This document shows, in pieces, positions 13,201 to 23,700 of a stretch of 64,000 bases of DNA; the stretch's first letter is position 1; every line of letters begins with the position of its first letter. This stretch comes from Lineus longissimus (Eukaryota; Nemertea; Pilidiophora; Heteronemertea; Lineidae). The stretch is taken from positions 17,096,039 to 17,160,038 of the forward strand of contig NC_088317.1 in the NCBI RefSeq assembly GCF_910592395.1, written 5' to 3'. The position numbers and the translations under genes were made by a program. Below the pieces are notes generated by a model. It was not told the DNA's origin. It saw only the letters and a list, made by a program, of their open reading frames with translations, and made no database searches.

Positions 13201-16200
13201 AATGAAATATACTCAAGTAAATACTTTCTTTATGTGAACTCTTTGTTGATAAACACAAGCACGGCGACGATTGTTGTGTCCGATGTTTTGGATCAGTGAC
13301 ATTTCAGTGACAGTGAATGAAAAGTCGCTACTGCCCGTTGACTTTTCAACTGCTTGGCTTAGTACTTATTTCTTGCTAAGGCAACTTGATATAATTACGA
13401 ATTCAGATTCTAGCTGGGCTTTTATTCCCTGCCTAGTTAGTGTTTTTATGTTATAATATTCTGATCATTTGTATATATCTCCTACAGCTTGACGAACTAC
13501 AAAACCACAAGGTTGATATCTAGTCTTATTCTGCATGCTCAGTAAACACTTGGTTATGGGACTTAATATTATAGCACTAACTATAACCACGACGCGGTTA
13601 TTGTAGTTTTTTTACCAACGATAGCTCTGACAATCATATTTTCCTTTGACAATATTGGCATGCATTGGACCTTCGTGAGATCAACCAATCGCTTGCTCTC
13701 GCCGATTTAAAGACATAACGCTGTAACATGCGGAAATTACAGGGAAACTATAGGCAGAAGCCGGGTGGATCAGATTAAGTTACACATGTCGCCGAAAGAT
13801 GTGGCCACTATCCCATGCCCACAGCACATCGAAAGGCCAGACATTGTTGCCCAAATGTGCCTGTAGCCAGGGAGACCACATATTGGACACATAGCTCCTG
13901 CCTGAAGTCCACGTCTATAAGCCTTTGCTGCATTCACCTTTTATTTAGAATTGCTTTATTTTAGAATTGACCACACTTCAACAGCTTCAATTGCCACACC
14001 AGCAAAAAACCTGTTCGAGTAGCAGTCCTTATGTAGTTGTATTGTAACCTAACGCTTGCATCAAATGGAAAAGGCCAGTACGTCCCCTTTAAAAATGAAA
14101 AAGTTTACCAGCTGATTATACACTGTTCTGTACTGGAATTTAAGAGAATTAAATGCACTTGGCACCACAATCGCTAAAATGTCCTGGCAAAAGCTATCAA
14201 GGCCATGAATGGATATGTCTTTCCCATTCTCTCAAAAAAGTCTAAAATGGCTTCCAGCTTTTTTCCATTTGGCGCCAAAACAATTTCTAGCAACTAGTAT
14301 GTTTTTCTGTGATGTCTGACTAAATTTTTTTACCAACAGATAAATGGCACAATGTTTATACACCCTATCAGAGAGATGGAAGAAATGTTATCAGACTTAA
14401 CAACGGTCTGTAAATGCATCCCTGCTATCATAGGGCTATGACTTGCATATTTGCGACGGGTATAATAGGGGCTTGCACTATGACTGAGGCTGCACACGCG
14501 AAGATAGTAACCATGCCCTCGAAATTGCCATGCCTTACAGCCTTTGCTTTGCAGATAAGAAAAAACCCGGCATGAAACTTCGATTTCAATATTTGATAGA
14601 AATATCCTTGCCTCTAATGGATATCATGCATGAATTACCATTTCCATCAACATTGCTGGTGACATGCTTAGGTTCATAACTCTGAGCAGTTTTGAGTACC
14701 TCAGGCATGCCGGCAGTGGGTCCCGCACTCGACTTTATTTCATGCTTCGAATAGCCTCGCTACTTAGCATTCTTAGAATACATTTACATTGTACCAAGCC
14801 ATCAACTACAATCACAACTGGTGTCAAACATACCATAGTATTTGTTACATAACCTTTCATTTATACCGCTGGTTTATATGTTCCATTGTCTGCAGATTAT
14901 TTTTTTTAGTTTAGCCTTATCCTCTGCACTACGTCATCATTTATATGCACTACCATTGTATAGGTCATTGCATTACAGTCAATAGATTGTTGCACTTCCA
15001 TTGTATAGTTCGTTGCATTACCGTCAATAGATCGTTGCACTACCATTGTATAGTTCATTGCATTACAGTCAATAGATCGTTGCACTACCATTGTATAATT
15101 CATTGTATTACAGTCAACATATAGTTTACGTTATACTACCCGTACATGCACATGTACATTTTAACCAATTATATTGCCAACAGTTTACAGTTTTCAAATC
15201 TGTTGGCTTTCAGTTGACTTTCAATTTGAGAAGTATATTGGAATTAGTCTTCGACCATCTTTTAGCAATTGAAGGGCTTCGAGCTCGATCACAGGACATA
15301 AGTGACAATTTGAAAGGAAAGAACAGACTGTGTTTCCAACTGGGCATTAATAGGACATTGCAAAGGACATTGGTCAACATGGATGGTTCTGATCAAAGAT
15401 GGAGACACTGCTCTTGTCAACAACAATTCCTTCAAAATTGTACTGAATATGTCCTTTGTGTGTTAAGCCCTACAATTTTATGCTTCCCTTTCCAGATCCC
15501 CAAAACCACCAACCACAGCAGTATCAAAAGCATGTACAGTATTAGCACCCTCAGTTTGGCCAGCAGCAGCAGCATGGGAAGGAAGTCGAAAAAGTAAGGT
15601 TCGGATGACCATTTACCAATGAAATGATTTCGGCCATTAGGGGTTGACCACAGGCACTACCATTTCGACTAGAACTTGAAATCCTTAAACAATTAAAACT
15701 CCTTCAAAACGAAGTGAATACCAGCTACAAGGGTGGGAGTCTGATCTCTGGAAAACAAAGAACAGACTTCCACCCTTGAAATTGACATGGCATGTTTTGA
15801 GTTCTAATAGCTTTTGGATGTCAAGTTCTAGCCAAAATGGTGATGCCAATGGTCAACTCTTGATAAAGTCCCTGAACAGTGTCTGACTGCTACTAAAAAG
15901 AGAACGTTTTGACTTGACTGTTTCCGATCTAACGTTTTGACATGTGTGTGTGTGTGTGTTCCACTCATTGTCTGGAAACGCTAAAGACAGATTAGTTTCT
16001 GAGTTTGGACGCTGCATGTATGTTTGTCGTCATGGCGTCCTTTTTGACGCAAGCCCAAGTAAAAATCAGCGCCGCCTATTGGGATCACGTACCCTATTGA
16101 AATTCAGGCTGAATATTAATCTTCCATTGTAGGATATTTGAAATTAAAACAAGATTGGTGGACAATCAAGTGGAGGAACAAATCGAATGTTACGCACCGG

Positions 16201-16478
16201 AAATATCAGAATACGAAGGTCACGAGGTCAAAATGTTTATCATCTCGGCCGTCACGGACCCGCGAGATTTCAAGGACATTTCGATTGACAAGGCGACCAA
16301 GGCTGGCATTGTTGATATGACTGCCGGTACGTATATAAACCCGGACACAAATGACACCATGACGATACAAGAAGCAATGGCGGAGGGTTTGATTAAAGTG
16401 GAGAGGTCAGTGACCCGGAAGCAGCAGGAGAAGGAGTATAAAAAGCGGGCCAGGAGTTACGAAACTCTTTTAAATTAG
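4256..16478 (+). CDS. Mini-plakin A: plakin-type SH3 plus plectin-repeat-like protein
   Basis: Exons: 4256-4284 (tentative), 4450-4495, 8078-8161, 10189-10284, 10564-10683, 10937-11083, 11314-11364, 12493-12647, 12999-13110, 15496-15593, 16133-16478. Phases join without a break to give 427 aa. Residues ~11-160 are helical and spectrin-repeat-like. An SH3-like domain runs from about 163 to 237: it opens with PVEALCDFE, nearly the same as the SH3 start of periplakin, and closes with the LPPPD motif typical of plakin SH3 domains. Residues ~348-402 resemble a plectin repeat (AGIVDMTAGTYINPDT, then EAMAEGLI). Plakins link intermediate filaments, actin or microtubules to junctions. Here the long coiled-coil rod is missing, so a small cytoplasmic linker or adaptor is inferred. 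The paralogue B follows 1.2 kb downstream. The first exon is the weakest part of the model; the transcript could start outside the window. Confidence 0.75.
9004..9834 (+). repeat. 53-bp minisatellite, 16 copies
   Basis: Sixteen head-to-tail copies of a 52-53 bp unit, each containing GGTAGCAGAGCGTAG and TTGTTGTGTGACTTT. Variation is limited to a few substitutions and a one-base indel in the GGAAAC/GGAAC segment. The array lies in the intron of mini-plakin A between exons 8078-8161 and 10189-10284. The near identity suggests recent expansion. The TTGTGTGACTTTGA block also resembles coding text at 11058-11071, probably by chance. Confidence 0.95.
11314..11364 (+). CDS. 17-codon insert exon within the SH3 domain of mini-plakin A
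   Basis: A 51-bp exon with acceptor TTTTAG and donor GTAAGT, phase 0 on both sides, encoding IYGFVKALKAEDEKSSY. It falls directly after the ALCDFEEDE strand, where the RT loop of an SH3 fold would be. Paralogue B has no equivalent: its exon 31878-32075 reads straight through. Being symmetric and short, it could be skipped without a frame change, which is how a cassette exon behaves. Confidence 0.6.
11738..11780. repeat. 20-bp inverted repeat (hairpin)
   Basis: Arms 11738-11757 and 11761-11780 are complementary with one mismatch and a 3-nt loop. They contain CTGAGCGATC and its complement. It lies in the intron before exon 12493-12647 of mini-plakin A. No coding or tRNA features are associated. 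Confidence 0.8.
13488..13511 (+). CDS. Candidate 24-bp microexon of mini-plakin A
   Basis: A pyrimidine-rich acceptor (CTCCTACAG) is followed by eight in-frame codons, LDELQNHK, and then a weak donor GTTGAT. It is phase 0 on both sides and lies between two phase-0 junctions, so inclusion keeps the frame. Paralogue B shows no equivalent. I left it out of the 427-residue model. Confidence 0.25.
13741..13793 (+). repeat. Dispersed repeat family R3, copy 1
   Basis: Shares the order GGGA, CTATAGGCAGAAG, an AGGTCA-like block, AAGTTACAC and GTCGCC with segments at 22543-22599 and 45957-46014. Copies are diverged. Ends are not defined by target duplications that I can see. Confidence 0.5.
14946..15115 (+). 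repeat. 45-bp tandem repeat, about 3.7 copies
   Basis: CATTACAGTCAATAGAT recurs at exactly 45-base spacing (14971, 15016, 15061, 15106), with GTTGCACTACCATTGTATA between. The unit length is a multiple of three, which makes a 15-residue repeat open on the minus strand. It sits in an intron of mini-plakin A, so I regard the repeat frame as incidental. Confidence 0.9.
16133..16478 (+). CDS. Terminal exon of mini-plakin A (plectin-repeat-like)
   Basis: It begins after TTGTAG with one base completing a lysine codon. It encodes IFEIKTRLVDNQVEE, an acidic spacer, ISAVTDPR and the plectin-repeat-like unit, then a basic tail ending at TAG. The matching exon in paralogue B (33535-33823) shares IFEIK/VFEIK, LVD, ISAVTDPR, the DPxT-type turn and EAMA(E/S)GL, which fixes frame and splice phase independently in both genes. 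A 24-residue charged tail (KQQEKEYKKRARSYE) is present only here. Confidence 0.85.
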
Positions 16479-17681
16479 CGCATGTGCGGTAAAAAACTGT
16501 TGAGTGCATATTATGACTGACATTTAAAATGATTATTGACGTTTATTTTCATTACTAGAGGTCGATTAAGTTTGGGATATGAATCTCTGAGATATTTGGG
16601 AGACCTTACAATATTTTGCACTTGAAAGAGACTTTGTGCAGTTTAAAAAAAACAAAAAAAGGATGACGTACTAAGTTAGTATTTATCGTTTATCGGACCG
16701 GAGGAGATATTTTGTGGCAAAAATGCAGAATCCTTTTTTGTATTTCATCTGACTATAGCTTGTTATTGACAATAATTCATGCATATATGTACATAGCTGA
16801 ATCATCATGATGTAAATGAAGCTATATTTAAATATGTCAATCTTCAAAAACAATACTGTTTTGGTAAAAGAGTACTCTTCGTGCAACGCTATCAATTCTG
16901 ATTTGGTAACTCAGTTTCTTTTGTCTTCTCTTACTACACGTAACTGCTTATTCCGACTTTGGGATCGGCTGCTTGTTCAATTCCATGACAGTTTGTTACA
17001 AATTATGTAATATCTTGTACAATGCTACTATTCGTAATAAGAAATGATCGACAGTCATTGTTTGAAAGTACATGTATAAATACGCGGAATATAGCTTTTA
17101 AATTTAGCAGCATTATTTGAAATTACTCGTAAAATTCATTGAAATAAAGATTCAAAAGCCTTTATCATTCTCCGCTTTTTTTTCTTTTCTCGGTGTGTGT
17201 CAATGGGCAAACGCCGTGCGTCTTTAACAACTTATGATAACATCAGGAGGCTTGAAGGGCGGGATATGGTATGGACACTTGAACTAAACAACACAGTTCA
17301 CGGCGGCCATTCAAGGCACATTCTGGATTTACTTCGCCTTTTTCCTTGAATCAGATGCTTGCCTTGTAATATTTTCAGCTGACACCCTCCACCTTAAACT
17401 TCATCTTCCGTCGAGTTGCGTTTTTAATTGTCATAAGATTCCGACGACTCGATATAGAATCTTCGCGTTTTAGTTCATTATCCTCGCAGTTGGCGAGAAG
17501 TATGCGGTTGCTACCCAAGCGCACCACCTTGGAAACCTCGAGAGCTCGAAACCCGCTACGTCAGACGACTCCTCCTCCAGCAGACACTGCAGTCTGGCCT
17601 TGCATTCTCTATCTCAGCCATCGAGCATTTTCCCGGGATTTTTTCGCGCGGATTTTATTCAAATGTGAGATTAGGATTATC
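16479..17681. other. 3'UTR of mini-plakin A and spacer to mini-plakin B
   Basis: A 3'UTR of about 680 nt can run to the polyadenylation hexamer at 17143. Beyond it, 17470-17681 is richer in CpG than its surroundings and leads into the first exon of gene B. No separate gene is seen. Confidence 0.55.
17143..17148 (+). terminator. Polyadenylation signal of mini-plakin A
   Basis: AATAAA in the context TTGAAATAAAGATTC, about 665 nt after the stop codon, with T-rich sequence (CTTTTTTTTC) some 30 nt downstream as expected for a cleavage site. No other consensus hexamer lies between the stop and this position that I can see. Confidence 0.55.
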
Positions 17682-17734
17682 ATGCTTAATCCGTTGACGA
17701 GAAAGGTGATGATGAATGGACCGGGAGGTGGAAG
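17682..17734 (+). CDS. Probable first coding exon of mini-plakin B
   Basis: ATG at 17682 opens MLNPLTRKVMMNGPGGG and stops at a strong donor (AAG then GTGAGT) with two leftover bases. These fit exon 29116-29158, which starts with one base and continues NNPGGDEAFLQFC. The frame is open upstream, and an in-frame ATG at 17502 would add 60 residues rich in Arg and Pro. I prefer 17682 because the extension has no family resemblance. The 17470-17681 leader is CpG-rich, as expected near a promoter. Confidence 0.5.
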
Positions 17735-20700
17735 GTGAGTTATTTATTCGTGTATTTATTTCGTTGTTTCTTAACGAACATAAATTCTCCATGCGACGAT
17801 GCCATCCTTTCGTTCCATTCTTCCTCTCCCGATCGCCCGACATAACTGAGTCAAAAGTGTTGTTTTTTTGGGTTAAACCTTGCTCTTGCTGGTTTAAGTC
17901 TTTCGACCGCCATGAAATCTGTTCGTTGCGGTTGATGTTATCAAGATTTGCCATGATCACCCTTTGGTCAGGATGATACAGTGGAATAATTAGAATTTAG
18001 GCCGATGTGCGAGCAGGCTTTGCTTGGGCCAGGTCTGAATTCCTTTAACTACGAGTTCGGGGGCAACATATATGTAGCGGAATGACGGCTTTTGAGGCGT
18101 TGGTTTTTCTTCGATGTAAGCTATGGGCTACAAAGGGCCACAATACTTGTGAAAGCGGTAAAACCACGACGGTAGCCGCTGTAGTGGAGTTCGACTTTTT
18201 AAAAGGCTGGCCAATAACCAGGCTACAGTGAACAAAATGATCGAACTTTTCTCTTGTTTAAAAAGGTCTTACTAAAGAACTAAGTTGAGGCGTATTCAAC
18301 ACTTCTGGTGCCAGTTCGCTCGCCTCGGCCGCAAGTGGTCCTTCAGCTTTCCTTGACCTCGTACCTGTCCTTTCAAACCGAGGCACTTAAAAATCAATGG
18401 GATATATCAGTATATCTCGTAAATACCTGATAGCCAATTGAAGGACTTTAAAAAATGTGCCGCATTAGAGCCATTTCGACACCGATGGCCCTTAAAAAGC
18501 CTAAGCCGTTTGATGATGGTTCTCAGGCCTATGTGGAGCTTTAGACTTACAGCCATTTTGACAGTTGACGGTTTTGAGGTGACCTTCAAATGGCTGGGTA
18601 CTTTGGATTTCGATGTTTTAGATAGGAGATGAAATGTATCATTTTGTTCAATTGCACCAAAATCACCAGAAATGCCATTTTCTCATGAAATGGAGTTTAG
18701 TCGATTTCCAAAGATTATGATAATACTTGGACCAGGAAACCATGATCGCGTTACCAGAGAAACACAATACAATGAGATATACCTAATGATACTATCTTTG
18801 CCCAAGAAACGACAATGTTGTCTATTATCGGTTTATCACAAACAAGCCGAATCCAATGACGGGGCTTTGACATTTGAAGAAAAAAACGATACCAGAGGAG
18901 CACTGCACAAAGAGTATTCCTGATGACAGTGTAGCTATAAATGCACGGGGTTACCACGTACATGTACGAGTAGAATTCTCAGACATCGCCATGGTAATGC
19001 TTCGAATATCGTATTTCTCCAGATAAATTTAGGTATGCACTTTTCAGGGTGCAATGCGTTTGATATTACGATTAATGCAACAAAATCTCCAGAGCAACTC
19101 TGCACACAATTCCGCGCATTATACCACCTGTCCCTCGAGATGACGATACCGCAAACTGGGTGAATCCGATGACGGCCATGGCAGGGAAATCACTGTGGAA
19201 TATGTCAACTTCCTATCTCTTCGTCATTGTAGACCGTTGTCTGGTAACCAGATTGCACAAACGTAGCTGTGATGCTTGCCAAGCTGCATGTCTACATATT
19301 GCTTCATCTGGTGTCCTTGGCAACGACATAATCAAGTTCACTAGTGGAATATTGTCATTCATTGTGCGTGTAGATAACTGTCGCTTCACCTGCATATCTA
19401 GATTATTCCGAATCAACCACGCACTTATCAGAAAAAATAATTTTGTTCGTTTTCAGCTGTACATATCTCATGAAAAAGAGTTGTAATCATTATGATAGTA
19501 AAACTCGCAGTGGAGGGAATGACTACGTCTAAATTGCATTAGCTAGCTTAGTTGTACCAAGAATTATTAAAGATTATTCTTTATCAAATTCTTGCTTGAA
19601 GGAAGAATTGCGGAGATATTTTTTTAACTCGTCGATAAAGTAGAATCTTTCGATACTTCATACTTCGCGTTCGTTTCTCGTCTTCGTAAGTCTTACGAAA
19701 TCTTCCTAAAAAGAAAGAGCCATGGTCGTTCTAAAATGTTTCGGGGAGAAAATGTCAGCCAGCAGCTCACTGTTGATCTAGCAACTGCCATCCTTTTGTC
19801 AGAACATTCATTCTAAACTTACATTATTGCTTGTTTAAATTTTGATAAAGTTTACGTTGAAACGAATGGTGACGAACCAATTTGCCCAAGGCTTTCCGAG
19901 AACAACGCAGCTGTCGTTAATGAAAGTCGTCGCCCAATCGGTGTGAATCTACGTAAATTTGATTATCGGAGTTGGTAATTGAATTTATCAATGTCAGTCA
20001 ATCTATTGAGATTGATACTTGACGGAAAACGGGTGGTCTATGACGTTAGTTGTACGCCTTGAAACACAACAGGGTTACTATTGAAGCATACATCACCCTA
20101 CACTGGTATCTGGTTCATTATGTTCATTCGCCATTGACCGTTTAGACATATCGACCGCCATGAAGCTGTTTCGTGGGGTCGATGAATTCAAGATTTCCCT
20201 GAAAGTTGTTTGATAAGACAATAGAGCGATTAAATGGTTATTTCGGCCGAGGTGTGAGCGGGCTTTGTTCACAGACAAACGACCGTGTACTGACTGGGCT
20301 TGGCCTAAATTCTTTTAACTGCGATGTTGGGGACAAAAGGCAATGGTTCACGCCTCTGCTGTTAATCCCTGTGCATTATGAATGGTTACATGTAGATAAG
20401 TAAGCTAAGTACTGTTATTTTGGAAGTTCGAGAATAAAGGTTTGATTACGAAGGTCATTTCTGACCTCATTCAAGCTGGCCATGGTGATTTAGCGAGAAC
20501 AGCGATCTCAGATTCCGCTAAAATCGCCATGGCCATGCAAGCTGGTACTTTCACATGAGTATCATCTACCAGCAATAAAAGCTCCACATCCCTGGCCCGA
20601 GGCAAATTCGTCACGTCATACTACGTAGCAAAGATCTCTCTCCGCGTGAATGCTTCAGTCTGTACTCACATTATCACCAATCGTGTTTCGACCAAACCCT

Positions 20701-23700
20701 GCAGGCAATGCTGTGATATGGAATTGAATCAAAAGACGATATAAAAGGATGCCTGATACTGTAGCAAGTGTCTGAGCTGTCCATAGTTGTGCATACCATA
20801 TCACCGTAGCCAAGCGTCGTACCAGCCAGAACCTTGCGCCCCACATGTACAATGGTATCGTCGTAGGGAAGCTTTCTTCTGGCCATGACTCCAGCCAAGC
20901 AAGTATCATGCACGACCGACCTTGTACTTTGCCATATCAATTTTTATAACTGCCACATGTTGCCAGCCACCACGATATTAACTCGTTAGCCAGCGACCAG
21001 GTTATTAAATCGTAAAATGCCTTGCCGCCAGCACTGCAGAAAAGAACAAATTTCACTTTGATGAGAGATTAATGGTAAATAACATTAAGATGAAATCGCA
21101 AAACCACCTGCGGCAAAATGACAGATGAGTGATAATTTGATATTCTTGATAAAGCCCTTTGTCACAGATGTAGAGCATCTACATCCATGACTTTGTGGTT
21201 CAGTGAACTTTTCCAACTTGGTTACTTGGTAATCTCGACCTCCTAGCTTCGCCATTGGTAACGGTTGCTTAGTGATACTTCTAGCGTACTTTTGCTCCGC
21301 AGCAAATGGTAGGTTGCCTCTCATTGGGACATTGACAACTTGGATGTTGTCTATTGGCTATTGCAAAGACAGATCTCGAGTTTCGATAACGTGTCATCCT
21401 GCGCCTGGCGAAAGTACATGTCATCATTTATTCATATGTTAACCCGAAGCTACAGCACTTTTGTATCCCGGTTTTGTGTCACTTATTCATTTTTTTATCA
21501 ATGTGGATTATTCCTATGATGTGGCTGACTGTTTTACCCGCCTTAGCTATCTCCCTACCAAGCCTCGGGCCTTGTCACCCTGCACCGCCCATATTCCATT
21601 TCTACTATGAGTGCGTGTGTTATTATTTACCTATAGTAGCCGTCAGAAGTAAATGTCGAACTACTAAGAACATTGCTCCTTCATCAATGACGTCATTTTG
21701 CTCTTTTGCTTGATAAACAGACCTTCAACTTCTTCGGCCTGAAAATTGTGCTGGGTCTGAAAACTTAAAAGAACAATGAAGCTTTTAAGAAATCGTAGTA
21801 GTAATTTTCGCACTACTGCGCAAGAGGACATAGACATTTACTTCTGCCAGCGACTATAGCCAGGCCAAATCATGAGATAAAAGCTATTTGAATAAAAGCC
21901 TCATAAGTCTACAACCAATAATCCCGGGACAAAGCTGGATCAATATCGCCCAGTGTTATCTATGGGGAAATCGAACCATGATAGACGGCAGTTTTACTAA
22001 TATCCTTCTCGTACGCTCGATCACGGACATCTATCATGTCCATACCGGCATCAGTACGAAGATGGAGAGACTGCCGGCGCATTACTCCCAACAAATGGAT
22101 CATTTACCCGATTAATGGGTTCCGGGGTTGTTTGGTGTTTTCTGATCAATACCATCAATTATGTCTTCATCGACGTGGGGTATTATGTACATGTAGTAGC
22201 GATGGCGACTGGCCTAATGATGTTTTGACACTAGTCGTATTGAGCCAATTGTTATAAGATTGACATTCCGTGCCTGGCACTCATTTATCGGAAATACATG
22301 TCGTCCTCTATGTCTTTAGTATATGGTATGCGTTACTCTAGGGATACCTTTGCACCGCAGACACCGACATTTTTTACCGCAGCGACGTTCTTATTAACGA
22401 TCGCTTGACTTTGGACAGATTACTTCAAATCGGGTGATATTCATCTTATGTCGCAGCGACGACCGATTAACGAATAACACTCTCAATTAAATACGATGTA
22501 AAGAAACAAATGAATTGATAGATGATGTATAAACTACTTTTAAAGGGATTCTATTAGGCAGAAGTTAGATAGGCAAGGTAGAGTTACCCGAAGTAGCCAG
22601 TGGGGGTCTCACCGTGTTACAGTACGTCAGAACTAGTCACGCTGGTGCGAGGAATACATTTAGTGGTGAATCAAACGTGACCCAGTGCCGTTACTGTGCA
22701 TATTACATATAGTCACCCAAAAATGCCCAATTTAACCAGACTGCTCCTGCCTGTGGTTCATGAGGTATCCGTACGGGTACCATCCATATTGGCGTAAATC
22801 CGTATGGGCACGGTGCACTGAGCTGGCCAAAACGTCACTTCTGTGAGGTGCAGCACATCGTGAACATTTTCTTGACTTCTTGTCGATAGAAAGGCAAGGT
22901 GCAGCCATAAATCACAAAGTTAAAACAGAAATTTAACATGCTGAACTGGTCGAAGAAAGTAACAATATTATTAATGAAGGATAAATATTTTGTATCGTTG
23001 TTTTCCCACTCTAATATATAATTGAAGTAGGCAAAAGTAATAGACGCGGGTAGCATGAAAATAACGTAGAAGGTCGATACTAACATGAGAGATATGAGAA
23101 TTTTACGGTCCTGGGCTGCTTTCGTTGAGTTTGGTGTCTTGACTGTGGTCTGTGCCCGTCGGACCCCGACCAAGATGAGAACATTCGCTATGGTGATCCC
23201 GAAGCACGGGAGATAATTGTGAATCAGGGTGTCGAACTGCCACAACCAGAAGGCGTTAGACGTATAGTAACAACCATAAACATTGCCGAATTTCTGAACT
23301 TTCCACAGCCACAGTCTGTGGACGCATAAGCCATATACTATGAAACATAACACCGCGATCAAAATCGCCCTTTTTCGTGAAGTGATATTCGCCCGTTTGA
23401 GGGGATGCCAAACGACGTACACCCTTTCAAATGAGAAGGCAGTAATCATCCATGCCGACGTGACTTCTGAAGCATGGACGGCAAAAGCACCTAAAGTACA
23501 TGTTAGACTTGATGCTGTTATGTAGTTAACGGCCATGGTCCCACCGGTGACGTACGCTAACCCGTAGAACAACCAGTGATGGAGCCCGAGAGTGAGAATG
23601 ACCCCGGAGTCCGACACGGATAGGAGGCCGAGGTACTGCACCGGGGCGTCCGCTCGGCGTCGCGTCCGGATGAAGACCACGAGTGATAGCATGTTTCCGA

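Noticed and set aside
14906-15103. Minus-strand frame of 15-residue repeats
   Set aside because: It is the translation of a 45-bp intronic tandem repeat; the unit length alone explains the open frame.
15091-15597. 168-codon plus-strand frame
   Set aside because: Only its last 98 bases (15496-15593) are a real exon of mini-plakin A; the rest is intron that happens to be open.
17655-17960. 101-codon minus-strand frame opposite the first exon of mini-plakin B
   Set aside because: It has no family resemblance, and the plus-strand exon with its GTGAGT donor and matching phase explains this DNA better.
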